Shown here piece by piece: positions 18,158 through 27,556 of a DNA stretch of 64,000 nucleotides. How positions within the stretch are numbered: position 1 is the stretch's first letter; every line of letters starts with the position of its first letter. The position numbers were made by a program, and so were the translations under genes. Below the pieces are notes generated by a model. That model did not search any database, was not told the DNA's origin, and saw only the letters and a program-made list of their open reading frames with translations. Origin of the DNA: Nocardia acididurans (GTDB lineage: Bacteria; Actinomycetota; Actinomycetes; Mycobacteriales; Mycobacteriaceae); contig NZ_JAERRJ010000016.1 of assembly GCF_016741815.1 (NCBI RefSeq), forward strand, positions 62,001-126,000. The letters are read 5' to 3'.

Positions 18158-19651
18158 TCAGACGGCCTCTCGGAATGTGTAGTGCCGCATGGGAAACCGG
18201 CGTGCCCGCCAGGAGGCCTCCGCCGTGAACGACGGCCGGACGAACGGCGCGTCGCCGTGTGCGTCGAAATAGTAGCTGTTGGCCGAGGCGCAGTTGCTGT
18301 TGAAGAACACCGCGTGCCGCTGTCGTCGCAGAATCTGCTGAAAGAACTCGTCATTGGCCTGCTGGGTGACCTCCACCGCGGTCGCGCCCCGCTGCCGCGC
18401 CGCGGTGATGCAGCGTAGGGCGTGGGTGGTCTGGTACTCGATCATGGCGAACCAGGAGTTGCCGGTGAACGAGTACGGTCCGAGCACCATCCACAGGTTC
18501 GGCATCTTCGGCACGCTGGTGCCCTCGTATGCCTGAAAGCGTTCGGTCTCCCAGAACTTGCCCAGATCGCGTCCGTCCCTGCCGATGATCGGGAAGCTCG
18601 GGAGGTTGCCGGGCTCGAACACCTTGAATCCGGTGGCCAGCACCAGCACGTCGAAGCGCTGCTCACGGCCGTCTCGGGTGCGAATGCCGGTCGGCGTGAT
18701 GCGCTCGATGCCGACGGTCTCGAGATCCACGTCCGGGCGGGTGAAGGACTTCAGGTAGGTGTTCGAGAACGAGGGTCGCTTGCAGCCGAAACCGTATCCC
18801 GGCTGCAACTTCTCGCGCAGCGCGGGATCGGGGACCTGCCGGTGCAGATGCCGGCGGCAGACGGCTTCGATGCCGCGGGTGACGATGGGGAAGTCGCGCT
18901 GGTACGAGATGGCCGCGACCATGATGACTTCCGAGAGCGCGGTGGTGACCGCCCGGATGGACCGCTGGGTGATGGGCGCGGCGCGGAACAGCCGTCGCAC
19001 CGGGGCGGGCAGCGCGAAGTCGAATTTCGGGAACACCCAGATGGGGGTGCGCTGATAGACCGTCAGCTGCTCGGTGTCGTCCGCGATGGCCGGAATCAGC
19101 TGTAGCGCAGAGGCTCCCGTGCCGATGACCGCGACTCGGCGGCCACGCAGATCGAGCGCGTGATCCCATTCGGCGGTATGCACGACCGCGCCGGTGAAGT
19201 CCGCGAGCCCGTCGATATCGGGGCGCTTGGGCTGGGTGAGCCCGCCGGTGGCGGTGATCATGAACCGGGTGGTGAGGTCGCGCCCGCCGGCCAGCCGGAT
19301 CCGCCAGAAGTGCTGTTCCTCATCCCATTCCGCGGCCGTCACCTTCGTGTTCATGCGCAGATGCGGGCGTAGCCCGTACTTGTCGGCACAGTGCTCGGCA
19401 TAGCGCGCGAGCTCCGCGCCCGGCGCGAACACCCGCGACCAGTCCGGGTTCGGTTCGAACGAGAACGAATACGTGAACGAGGTGATGTCGACCGCGACGC
19501 CGGGATAGGTGTTCACGTGCCAGACGCCGCCGATGCCGTCGCGGCCGTCGAGGATGACAAAATCGTCGATCCCGTTCTGTTTCAGCTTGATCGCCGCGCC
19601 GATGCCGGAGAATCCCGCACCGATGATCACCACTTCGTGATCGAGTTTCAT
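18158..19651 (-). CDS. Flavin-containing monooxygenase, Baeyer-Villiger type I-like
   Basis: 497 residues. FAD-binding GAGFSG lies at residues 11-16. The fingerprint FTGAVVHTAEWD (residues 152-163) matches the FxGxxxHxxxW pattern of type I Baeyer-Villiger monooxygenases, and the NADPH-binding GTGASA lies at 177-182. It would insert one oxygen from O2 into a ketone next to a carbonyl, or hydroxylate a lipid-like substrate. It is the last gene of the six-gene minus-strand operon, 23 bp after the acyl-CoA synthetase. Together with the ChoD-like oxidase upstream (alcohol to ketone), it suggests alcohol-ketone-ester processing. Substrate unknown. Confidence 0.92.
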   Translation of the reverse strand: MKLDHEVVIIGAGFSGIGAAIKLKQNGIDDFVILDGRDGIGGVWHVNTYPGVAVDITSFTYSFSFEPNPDWSRVFAPGAELARYAEHCADKYGLRPHLRMNTKVTAAEWDEEQHFWRIRLAGGRDLTTRFMITATGGLTQPKRPDIDGLADFTGAVVHTAEWDHALDLRGRRVAVIGTGASALQLIPAIADDTEQLTVYQRTPIWVFPKFDFALPAPVRRLFRAAPITQRSIRAVTTALSEVIMVAAISYQRDFPIVTRGIEAVCRRHLHRQVPDPALREKLQPGYGFGCKRPSFSNTYLKSFTRPDVDLETVGIERITPTGIRTRDGREQRFDVLVLATGFKVFEPGNLPSFPIIGRDGRDLGKFWETERFQAYEGTSVPKMPNLWMVLGPYSFTGNSWFAMIEYQTTHALRCITAARQRGATAVEVTQQANDEFFQQILRRQRHAVFFNSNCASANSYYFDAHGDAPFVRPSFTAEASWRARRFPMRHYTFREAV

Positions 19652-19674
19652 GACTGGCTCCTGTAGGACGGGTT

Positions 19675-21444
19675 TTACGGGTACATGCGCGCGATGTCGT
19701 CGGCGTAGTGTTCGGCGATCGGCCCTCGCCTGAGCTTCAGGGTCGGCGTGACGAGCTCACCGCCCGGCTCCCAGACCTCGGGGACGATGGTGAAGTCCCT
19801 GATCTGCTCGACTCGGGATAGCTTCGAATTCGCCTGCGCCACAGCTTCTTCGACGAGCTTGTGGATTTCCGGGTCGGCCGCGAGCGCGGCCACCGTGGCA
19901 TCGGCTCTACCGTGCTGGGCGGCGTGCGCCGCCGCGGCGTCGGGGTCGAGGGTGACCAGGGCCGTCACATGAGGACGGCCGTCACCGATGGCTACGACCT
20001 GGCCGAGCAGCGGGCACGCCACCCGCAGCGCGCCCTCGATGACGGTGGGGGACATGTTCTTTCCGCCGGCATTGATGATGAGCTCCTTCTTGCGCCCTAC
20101 GATGCGGTAATAGCCGTCGGCGTCCACGGTGCCGATATCGCCGCTGTGCAACCAGCCGTCGGCGTCGATCGCCGCCGCGGATTGCTCCGGGTCATTGCGG
20201 TAGCGGGGCATGACCATGGGACCGCGGATGAGCAGTTCGCCGTCCTCGGCCACGGCGATCTCACAGGTCGCGATGGCCGGGCCCACGGTGCCGATGCGCC
20301 AGGCATCGGGCGGATTGAGCGTCGCGACGGCCGCGCATTCGGACATACCCCAGGTCTCCAAGACCTGCACACCCAATCCGAGGACGAACTCGTGCGCCTC
20401 GGGGGCGATCGGGGCGGCACCGGAGATGGCCACGCGAGAGCGGTCCAGGCCCAAGGCGGCGCGCAGTGTGGACAGCACCAACTGTTCGGCGACGGCATGC
20501 CGCAGCCGCAGCGCGGCCGGGATCGGTATGCCGGCCGAGGTCCGCCGCGCCACCTCAGCGCCCACGCCCAGCGCCCAGGTCGCGAGGCGCTGCTCGAGCG
20601 CGGACCGCTCCGCGATGCCCGCCTCGATGGCCGACTTCAGCCGGTACCAGGTCTGTGGCACGCCCAGGAAGACGGTGGGCCGCACGGTGATCAGCGCATC
20701 CCGGATCTGCCGCAGATCGTCGAGCGCGGCGATCCGGACGCCGAAAATCTGGCTCGCGTAATGGCACAGCATGCGGTTGGCCGCATGGGCGTCGGGCAGA
20801 TAGGAGATCATCTCGTCGGCGGGACTCAATCCGGCCGTGGCGTCGACCGCCCGGTGCACAGCGAGCACATTGGTGTGTGTCAGTTCCACGCCCTTGGGTG
20901 GCCCGGTGGTGCCGGAGGTGTAGATGATAGTGGCCGGGGCATCGGGATTCACTGCCCGCCAGGTGGATTCGAATTCGAAGCCGGGATCGCCCGCGGCCTC
21001 CAGCTCCGCCAACGTCATGAAGCCGCCCACCGCGTCCAGGCAGACGAGGCGCTCCACCGTGCCGCCCATGGCCTGTGCGGCGGTGAGCGCGTCCACGAAC
21101 TGCGCTTCGCACAGGACGATCCGGTTCTCGGCATTGGCGAACAGCTGATGGATCTTCTCGGGGGGATTGGTGTTGTAGATGGAGAACGGGATCGCGCCGG
21201 TGTGCAGCACCGCGGTGTCGATGACATGGAATTCGGGCCGGTTGCTCAACATCAGCCCGACGGTGTCGCCGGGACGGACGCCCAGGGCCACCAGTCCCGC
21301 TGCAATGCGTCGCACCCGCGCGGCGTAGTCGCGCCAGGTGATGACGGTGGCGTTGTCGGCGGTGCGCAGCGCCACCGCGTCGGGGTCCGTGCTCGCCGTG
21401 GCCTGGAAGGCCTCGCACAGTGTTCGGGCGGTGACGGTCATCAT
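19675..21444 (-). CDS. Long-chain acyl-CoA synthetase (AMP-forming, FadD-like)
   Basis: 589 residues of the ANL adenylate-forming family. The P-loop-like motif YTSGTTGPPKG is at about residues 174-184. The LETWGMSE motif and the GWLHSGDIG and GRKKELIINAGGKNMSP motifs follow in order. It should activate a fatty or sterol side-chain acid to its CoA thioester. The start ATG at 21444 overlaps the TGA of the ChoD-like gene upstream (ATGATGA), so the 711-codon open frame reaching 21810 is not used. It feeds logically into the enoyl-CoA hydratase encoded two genes upstream. Confidence 0.93.
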   Translation of the reverse strand: MMTVTARTLCEAFQATASTDPDAVALRTADNATVITWRDYAARVRRIAAGLVALGVRPGDTVGLMLSNRPEFHVIDTAVLHTGAIPFSIYNTNPPEKIHQLFANAENRIVLCEAQFVDALTAAQAMGGTVERLVCLDAVGGFMTLAELEAAGDPGFEFESTWRAVNPDAPATIIYTSGTTGPPKGVELTHTNVLAVHRAVDATAGLSPADEMISYLPDAHAANRMLCHYASQIFGVRIAALDDLRQIRDALITVRPTVFLGVPQTWYRLKSAIEAGIAERSALEQRLATWALGVGAEVARRTSAGIPIPAALRLRHAVAEQLVLSTLRAALGLDRSRVAISGAAPIAPEAHEFVLGLGVQVLETWGMSECAAVATLNPPDAWRIGTVGPAIATCEIAVAEDGELLIRGPMVMPRYRNDPEQSAAAIDADGWLHSGDIGTVDADGYYRIVGRKKELIINAGGKNMSPTVIEGALRVACPLLGQVVAIGDGRPHVTALVTLDPDAAAAHAAQHGRADATVAALAADPEIHKLVEEAVAQANSKLSRVEQIRDFTIVPEVWEPGGELVTPTLKLRRGPIAEHYADDIARMYP

Positions 21445-23165
21445 TGTTCTCCGGAATCGGGTGCGGCGGGATAGGGCGCGGACGCATCCGGCGCTGTCGG
21501 GAAATCGGCGGTGAACCGAATCGGTTGCGGCAGAGCGGCTCCCGGTTTCGCCGGGACGAAACTCATGGCGCGCTCTGCCATCGCGGTGATGGTCAGACTC
21601 GGATTGACGCCCACATTGGCCGGGATCGCCGCGCCGTCGCAGACCAACAGTCCGGTGTAACCGAACACTCGGTGCCGGGCGTCGACGACGCCAGTGGCGG
21701 GACCGTCCCCGATCGGCGCCCCGCCCAGGAAATGCGCGGTCGTCGGAATCGACAAGATGGCCTCGGGCACCGCGGCCCGCACCACCCCGCCGGTTTTCGC
21801 CGCGATCCATTCCGCCGCCCGGTATCCAGCCGGAATGAAGCTCGGAATCGGGTGCTGTGGGTCGGGATTCGTCGTCAGGACGGGATACCCGGACGGCAAC
21901 CGAAACCGTACCCGCAGCGAAATCGAGTCGTCGACCGACTGCATCGTGGTCAGCAGCATGGTGCGGCGCGACGAGTGCCGGATCCGGGCCACGCGCAGCA
22001 ACTGCCGGGGATGACGCAGCACGGTCGTGAGAAAGTACAGTGGCCGGGTGCGTCTGCTGCCGCGCGAGGTTGCGAGGGTCGTCAGCAGCGACATCATGTC
22101 CCCGTCGGCGCCGTAGGTCGGCGGCTGGATGTGGGTGTTCACGTCGGGTTCGATCCCCGAGCTGAGCGCGACCCCCGTGGCGAAGTCGTAGCTGTCGTCG
22201 GGCACGGTGACGGCGAGGATGGATTCGCTGTTCGTGCGGACCAGCTCGCCGAGCCGATCGGACAGTCGTGGCAACGACCCGGACAGCTTGCAGCGCAACA
22301 GTAGTCGATTGGTGCCCAGTGCACCGGCCGCCACCACCACGCCGCGCGCGGTCAGCGTCCGGCGGTCGCGACGCACCCAGCTGCCGGAGTGGACACTGGC
22401 GACCGCGTACCCGTCGCTGCCGCCGGCATCGCCCAGCGGCCTTATCTCGGTGACCGTGCGTTCGGGCAGAATCCGGCAGCCGTTGCGCTCGGCGAACCAG
22501 AGGTAGTTCTTCTCCACGGTGTTCTTGGCATTGTGCGGGCAGCCCAGCATGCAGCCGCCGCAGCGCACGCAGGCGGCCCGGTCCGGGCCCGCGCCGCCGA
22601 AATACGGGTCCGGCACGGTCTTTCCGGGAATGTGACGCCCCGGCTGGCCGAGGAACACCCCGATGCGGGCGCGCGCATAGGTATCCGCGCAGCCATGCGA
22701 GTCCGCGTACTCCCGCAACAGCTGGTCGGCGGCATCGTCACGGTCGTAGGCGACCACGCCCAGCATGCGTTCGGCGGTATCGAAATGGGGTGCGAGTTCG
22801 GTGTGCCAGTCGCCCAGGTGTGCCCACTGCGGGTGGTCGGCGAATTCCGGTTTGGGCCGGTACAGGGTGTTGGCGTAGCCGAGCGACCCGCCGCCGACCC
22901 CCGCCCCGGAGGCCACCAGGACGTCCTTGAACAGTGTGGGCCGGAAGATGCCGCGCATGCCGAACGCGGGCAGGAAGTAGTACCGGTGCGGTTTGCCCGC
23001 GCTGTCGGCGAGGTCGGCATCGGTGAAGCGGCCGCCTGCCTCCAATACCGCTACCCGATAGCCCTTTTCGCTCAGCCGCAGCGCCGCGACGCTGCCGCCG
23101 AATCCCGAACCGATGACGAGCCAGTCGAAGTCGAAGCCTTCGGTCATATCTCCCTCGGTGGTCAC
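21441..23165 (-). CDS. GMC-family FAD oxidoreductase, ChoD-like (copy 2)
   Basis: 574 residues. FAD motif GSGFGGSVAALRLSEKGYRV occupies residues 19-38. The cluster CVRCGGCMLGC gives Cys199, 202, 205 and 209, in the same CxxCxxCxxxC arrangement as the paralogue at 7927. The C-terminal NVGVNPSLTITAMAE block is shared too. A GTG start at 23165 is used. An ATG at 23147 follows a GAGGGAG run too closely for good initiation. Only 7 bp separate it from the enoyl-CoA hydratase upstream, and it overlaps the FadD-like gene downstream. A C-terminal Pro/Ala-rich tail of about 45 residues is absent from copy 1. Likely sterol or secondary-alcohol oxidase. Confidence 0.9.
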   Translation of the reverse strand: MTTEGDMTEGFDFDWLVIGSGFGGSVAALRLSEKGYRVAVLEAGGRFTDADLADSAGKPHRYYFLPAFGMRGIFRPTLFKDVLVASGAGVGGGSLGYANTLYRPKPEFADHPQWAHLGDWHTELAPHFDTAERMLGVVAYDRDDAADQLLREYADSHGCADTYARARIGVFLGQPGRHIPGKTVPDPYFGGAGPDRAACVRCGGCMLGCPHNAKNTVEKNYLWFAERNGCRILPERTVTEIRPLGDAGGSDGYAVASVHSGSWVRRDRRTLTARGVVVAAGALGTNRLLLRCKLSGSLPRLSDRLGELVRTNSESILAVTVPDDSYDFATGVALSSGIEPDVNTHIQPPTYGADGDMMSLLTTLATSRGSRRTRPLYFLTTVLRHPRQLLRVARIRHSSRRTMLLTTMQSVDDSISLRVRFRLPSGYPVLTTNPDPQHPIPSFIPAGYRAAEWIAAKTGGVVRAAVPEAILSIPTTAHFLGGAPIGDGPATGVVDARHRVFGYTGLLVCDGAAIPANVGVNPSLTITAMAERAMSFVPAKPGAALPQPIRFTADFPTAPDASAPYPAAPDSGEQ

Positions 23166-23172
23166 TGCCGAA

Positions 23173-23925
23173 TCACTGCCCGAGCCAGCGAGGTTCGCGC
23201 CGTTCGAAGAAGGCGCTCACACCTTCCACGGTGTCCTGAGAGGTCAACACGGCGACCACCGCCTCCCGCGTGATCCGCCAGGCCCGCTCGTCGTCCGCGG
23301 AGTTCATCCGCTCCAGTGCGACCAGGCTCTCGCGCACCGAGGTGGGGGCATTGCGGCAGATGCGCCGGGCCAGCGCCACCGCCGCGTCCACCGCCGCGCC
23401 CTCCTCGGTGACCTGATTGACGAAGCCGAGCTGGAAACCGCGCTTCGCGTCGATCGGATCACCGGTCAGCAGAATCTCTTTCGCGACGTTCAACGGCAGC
23501 GCGCGGTGGGTCCGGAACAGGCCGCCGCACAGGGCGATCACGCCCCGGCGCGGTTCGGGCAGGCCGAATGCAGCCGTCCGCGACGCGACCACCAGGTCGC
23601 AGGCCAGCACGATCTCCATCCCACCGCCCAGCGCCCGGCCCTCCACCGCTGCGATGAGCGGTTTGCGTCGCTGCCGGCGCACCACACCGTACTCGCCGCC
23701 GCGTTCGGTCGGCTCACCCGATCCGGTGCTGAGATCCGTTCCCGCCGAGAACATCTCGGGACCGCCGGTGAGCACCGCGACCCACAGGTCCGGATCGTCC
23801 TCGAAGTCGTCGAGCGCGGTATCGAGGGCAGCGGTGAGGGCCGGATCGATGGCATTGCGCTTGTGCGGGCGGTTCATTCGTATCACCAGCACCCGCCCGT
23901 GCCGTTCCCGCAGTACGAGATCCAT
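23173..23925 (-). CDS. Enoyl-CoA hydratase/isomerase family (crotonase)
   Basis: 250 residues with the crotonase fold. The N-terminal oxyanion-hole region is MFSAGTDLSTG (residues about 59-69), and the second is the GRALGGGMEIVLACDLVVAS block (97-116). In the active-site region the usual first Glu is seen in FGLPEPRRGVI. It hydrates or isomerises an enoyl-CoA in beta-oxidation. It lies 12 bp after the FG-GAP gene and 7 bp before the ChoD-like oxidase, well inside the operon. The exact substrate cannot be read. Confidence 0.93.
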   Translation of the reverse strand: MDLVLRERHGRVLVIRMNRPHKRNAIDPALTAALDTALDDFEDDPDLWVAVLTGGPEMFSAGTDLSTGSGEPTERGGEYGVVRRQRRKPLIAAVEGRALGGGMEIVLACDLVVASRTAAFGLPEPRRGVIALCGGLFRTHRALPLNVAKEILLTGDPIDAKRGFQLGFVNQVTEEGAAVDAAVALARRICRNAPTSVRESLVALERMNSADDERAWRITREAVVAVLTSQDTVEGVSAFFERREPRWLGQ

Positions 23926-23937
23926 GGGTCTTCCTCA

Positions 23938-25281
23938 CTACTGGGCGTTCAACAGCACCGAGATGCCACCGTGCACCAGCACGTTGTCCTCGACCGCGAG
24001 GCTGGGGACATTGCCGGTTGCCAGATCGGGTTTGCCGTCACCGTTGAAATCGGCGGTGGTGATCGAGTTGGTGCCGATGATCCACTGCGACCCGTGGTAG
24101 CCGTCCGGACCCGACAACGCGACCGTGCGCGCGCCCGGCTGGGTGTGGTTGGTGAAGACGCTGATGCTGTAGCCCGGGATCGGGAAGTCGTTGTTGGCGG
24201 CGATATCCGGGCTGCCGTCGCCGTCGAAGTCGGCCACCGCCAGGCCCTCGGTGACGACGCCGAGCGTGCCCTGAGCGCGGGTCACCTCGCCGATCAGGTC
24301 GTTCACGATGTCCTCACCGAATTCAGCGGTGGGCGCGCCCGGCGTGGTGCGATTGAGACGGACGCTGAACCCACCCGCCGTGCGGGCGATGATCATGTCC
24401 AGCCGCCCGTCGCCGTCCAGGTCGGCCAGTTGGGCGTCGGTGCTGGTGACCACCCACTCCTGGGTGGTGTTGAACGTCGGTGTCAGCGATCCGGGCGCGG
24501 TGGTGTTCACCAGTACCGCCACATTGCTGGTGGTGGTGTTCGAGACCAGGATGTCGTCGCGGCCATCGTTGTTGATATCGCCCACCGCCAGGCCCTCGGC
24601 GACGCTGCCGCCCAGAAACTGGACCGGGGGAGTGAAGGTGATCGGGCCGCCGAGCTGACTCGTGTTGAGCAGCACCGTGATTCCGAGCCCGAACGGGATG
24701 CCCGCGTCCCCGGTCACCAGATCCAGTTTGCCGTCGGCATTGATGTCGATGATCTTCACCAGCGACGGGAAAGCGCCAGTGGGCAGGTTGATCGGCGCGG
24801 CGAACTCGGCCGTCGTGCCGCCCGCCGGCGTGAGATTACGCAGGATGGAAATGCCGTTGGCCCCGGTGTCGAAGAAGTTCGAGGTGAGGATTTCCGGCGC
24901 GCCGTCGCCGTCCAGGTCGGCGATCTCGACCGACAGCGTGCCTATGCCCGCCACGAACTGCCGGGGAGCGGTGAACGACGGGGTGCCCGCACCGGTGGCG
25001 GTGGTGTTCAGCAGAACCGAAACACCCTTCAGCCCACCGTAGGTGGTTCCGTTGACGGTCGTGGAGCCGGCATTGGCGGTGATGATGTCCGGCTTCCCGT
25101 CACGGTTCACATCCGCGCCGCGCAGCACCCATGGCGCGGTACCGGCATCGAAGTAGTACGGATCGGAGAACGCCGTGCCCGCGTTGCCCGCCGAACCTGT
25201 CGACGGCGCGGCCACCGCCTGCCCACCCGCGAGCGTCGCACCCGCCACGACCACCGCGCACCCCAAGACAAGAGACCTCAT
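23938..25281 (-). CDS. Secreted FG-GAP/VCBS-repeat protein, seven repeats (copy 2)
   Basis: 447 residues from the ATG at 25281, giving the signal peptide MRSLVLGCAVVVAGATL ending near AVAAPST. Seven DxDxDGxxD-type loops are visible: DVNRDGKPDI, DLDGDGAPEI, DINADGKLDL, DINNDGRDDI, DLDGDGRLDM, DFDGDGSPDI and DFNGDGKPDL. This predicts a seven-bladed beta-propeller binding metal ions. Each blade also carries an SVLLNTT-like strand. It lies 94 bp after the esterase-like gene and 12 bp before the enoyl-CoA hydratase. It mirrors the 11963 gene, which also follows an esterase paralogue. The open frame extends to 25335 without a signal sequence. Confidence 0.9.
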   Translation of the reverse strand: MRSLVLGCAVVVAGATLAGGQAVAAPSTGSAGNAGTAFSDPYYFDAGTAPWVLRGADVNRDGKPDIITANAGSTTVNGTTYGGLKGVSVLLNTTATGAGTPSFTAPRQFVAGIGTLSVEIADLDGDGAPEILTSNFFDTGANGISILRNLTPAGGTTAEFAAPINLPTGAFPSLVKIIDINADGKLDLVTGDAGIPFGLGITVLLNTSQLGGPITFTPPVQFLGGSVAEGLAVGDINNDGRDDILVSNTTTSNVAVLVNTTAPGSLTPTFNTTQEWVVTSTDAQLADLDGDGRLDMIIARTAGGFSVRLNRTTPGAPTAEFGEDIVNDLIGEVTRAQGTLGVVTEGLAVADFDGDGSPDIAANNDFPIPGYSISVFTNHTQPGARTVALSGPDGYHGSQWIIGTNSITTADFNGDGKPDLATGNVPSLAVEDNVLVHGGISVLLNAQ

Positions 25282-25375
25282 GCCGGGGACGCTAGGCGCG
25301 CGGCGGTCGTGAGTCACTGGCACCGCCGGACGCATTGTTGATCTTCTCTGCCGTGGTCACGCGGATCGCCCGGCC

Positions 25376-27226
25376 TCAGGCTCCGCCGCGGTGCGGCGAC
25401 AGGTCGATCGTTCGACCCGCCACGCACGGGGCGGACGCGGGCTCCCCGTATATGGCGGAGAGCAGCGCCTTGAACGGACCCAGCAGCAGGGTGACCAGGG
25501 TCTGATTGTCGGGCGTGTTCATGCAGTAGCTTGGGCCGCCCGGTCCCAGCGGCGAGACCTCGGCGGCCACCGCCCGGGACAGGCCGGGCACCGGAGTAAC
25601 CACACGGGCGCAGGCGGATTCGTCCTCCTGGATGTGGCAGTCGAGCCAGTCGACTCCGTAAGTGATGGAGTTGCGCCAAGATTCGAGCGCGCGCGGGAAA
25701 ACCACGCCTACGCCGACGGTATCGAAGTGACTGCCGCCTTCGAACGTGAGGAACTGCAAAGGCGCTGCGTCCGTGCGGTTCCGGCGCTCCCAGTCGTACC
25801 AGGACTTGCCGCCGAGTGCGCCGTCGGTCGGATCGAAGCCGATGTGCGCGCCGAGGATGTCGAAGTCGTTGACGGGGAAGACACCGCCGCTGGTCAGGCC
25901 GGGGATGTCGAGGTCGGCGGTCTGAATCTGGGTGGGCACGTCGACGAAGCCCGCGGATGGCTCGAATCCCGACATCAGCACGGCCGCAGCGGGTTTCGGC
26001 AGCGGACGACCGTCCATACCGCGCCCCTGCCCGACATCCCACAGGTAGTGGCTGGTGGCGATCGACCCCATCGACTGCCCCCAGATTCCGATCCGGCCGG
26101 TGTCGATGAGATCCAGCACCGGATTGCGCTCATTGTCGCCGCCCGGACCGTAACCGGGGTCGTACCGGTGGCCGACGCGCGGCATGTGCACGGTGTTCCA
26201 GAAGTTCACCAGACTGGTCGTATCGCCCAGCAGCGTCCGCGTGTCGGGCGCGGGCAGGATGTCGTCGCCGACCACCCAGCGCATCACGTCCTCGATATCG
26301 CGGCATGCTCCGGAGGCGAAGCAATGCGGAGTGTTGTACGGCACCACCAGATCCAGGATGGTGCCGTCGCTCGCGCCTTGACCGGCCTGGTCGTAGGTGA
26401 GCCCGACATACCCGCGGCGCACCGCGTTGGTGGTCCACCCCAAATAGGTGCCCTGGGTTGCGACCGCGCCGTCACTGAACACTGCCATCGGGAACTTGCG
26501 GTCGGTGCCGGGTTCGAGCGCTTCCTCCGGCAGCCAGAGGGTGGCGGCCAGACGCAGCCCCCGCGCATTGACGATCTGGATCTTGCGGGCCTCGCCCAGC
26601 TTGAAGTCCGCTCCAGGCGTATCGCCGGAAACGCAGTCGCCGCTGCGGGTTTCGTAGCGCACCACATCGCCGTGCTCGGTGCACGGGTAGCGGAAGTTCG
26701 CTGTCAGCCCGACATTGCCCGCGAACTCGACGGAGGGACTGTCACTGTCGAGCGCGCCATCGGCCACCTCGCCGAACACACCGTTGTTGTTCCAGTCGGG
26801 TAGATACCGATGATCGGGCGGCTGAATCGCGGTGCCCAGGAACGTCGGCAGCAGGTGAACCGTATTGTCGATCACCTTCTGCAGGGCATTGCGCAGCCGC
26901 TGCTGCCCGTCCGGCCCCTGATACTGGGTCGGTTCGAGCAGATTCGCCAGGCTCTCACCGGTCCGGCCGGGCCAGCTGAGGATGTGTTGCACGAGATAGG
27001 ACAGCTTGGCTGGATCGGTCAGATCGTGCTGGTAGCCCTGCAACAGCATCAGCGCGTTCTGCAGGATATACAACGGATCCATGGTCGTAGTCACTGTCGG
27101 GGAATCGGCTGCCGGAGGTGGACTTTCCTCTTCCGCGACGGCATAGCCACCGGAAACGGCCAGTAGCAGCGCCGTGCCGACTAGGACCGCGGCGCCACGT
27201 CTGCGGCCTTCGAGCAAGCGATACAT
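25376..27226 (-). CDS. Secreted esterase-like alpha/beta-hydrolase-fold protein (copy 2)
   Basis: 616 residues. The signal peptide runs to about residue 31 (GGYAVAEEE). WGQSMG places a putative nucleophile at Ser385, and FEGGSHFD supplies His. It shares many blocks with the protein at 10195: YLPDWN, FRYPC, GADFKLGE, CFASGACRDIEDVMRWV, DGRPLPKP, QIQTADLDIPG and GLSRAVAAEVSP. This gene opens the six-gene lipid operon. A GGGGGG ribosome site precedes the ATG by about 8 bases. The mature enzyme is probably extracellular or envelope-bound and could release substrate for the cytosolic oxidation enzymes encoded downstream. That link is inference. Confidence 0.8.
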   Translation of the reverse strand: MYRLLEGRRRGAAVLVGTALLLAVSGGYAVAEEESPPPAADSPTVTTTMDPLYILQNALMLLQGYQHDLTDPAKLSYLVQHILSWPGRTGESLANLLEPTQYQGPDGQQRLRNALQKVIDNTVHLLPTFLGTAIQPPDHRYLPDWNNNGVFGEVADGALDSDSPSVEFAGNVGLTANFRYPCTEHGDVVRYETRSGDCVSGDTPGADFKLGEARKIQIVNARGLRLAATLWLPEEALEPGTDRKFPMAVFSDGAVATQGTYLGWTTNAVRRGYVGLTYDQAGQGASDGTILDLVVPYNTPHCFASGACRDIEDVMRWVVGDDILPAPDTRTLLGDTTSLVNFWNTVHMPRVGHRYDPGYGPGGDNERNPVLDLIDTGRIGIWGQSMGSIATSHYLWDVGQGRGMDGRPLPKPAAAVLMSGFEPSAGFVDVPTQIQTADLDIPGLTSGGVFPVNDFDILGAHIGFDPTDGALGGKSWYDWERRNRTDAAPLQFLTFEGGSHFDTVGVGVVFPRALESWRNSITYGVDWLDCHIQEDESACARVVTPVPGLSRAVAAEVSPLGPGGPSYCMNTPDNQTLVTLLLGPFKALLSAIYGEPASAPCVAGRTIDLSPHRGGA

Positions 27227-27556
27227 GATCGCCCCCCATCATCGAACGAATGAGTTCGTCGGAAACGATGGTCGAACGGTATCGCCGAACTCACTTGGCA
27301 GGAAATGCATTGGCCGCCAACACCTTGACGTTGCGCGCCTGCCGGTTGGAGTGATAATCGGTGCGCATACTCGAACCCCCGCCTGAACGTCGTAGCAGGG
27401 CCGCGAGCCGCTGTCCGTCGTGCGAAACACGCGGAGCGCCGTGTCAGACAATCTGTCGGCTTCTGCCTACTCGCTGGCGGGTTATGTACATGGTCGTGGC
27501 AGCGCGCGGTGCCATGATTCGTGGTGGTCCGATGTTCGCCGAGAAGGAGCAAGACC
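27227..27556. other. Intergenic region upstream of the six-gene lipid operon
   Basis: No gene is seen in these 330 bp. They should hold the promoter for the minus-strand operon that begins at 27226. A short inverted repeat, ACGAA-TGAG-TTCGT at 27246-27259, lies 20 bp upstream of the start codon and could be an operator. It does not match the KstR, KstR2 or LexA consensus. Confidence 0.4.

Noticed and set aside
19861..21474. Plus-strand frame of 537 codons
   Set aside because: Antisense to the acyl-CoA synthetase, which has all family motifs. No independent evidence.
27246..27259. ACGAA-TGAG-TTCGT as a LexA or KstR site
   Set aside because: Spacing and arms do not match either consensus; reported only as a weak inverted repeat.
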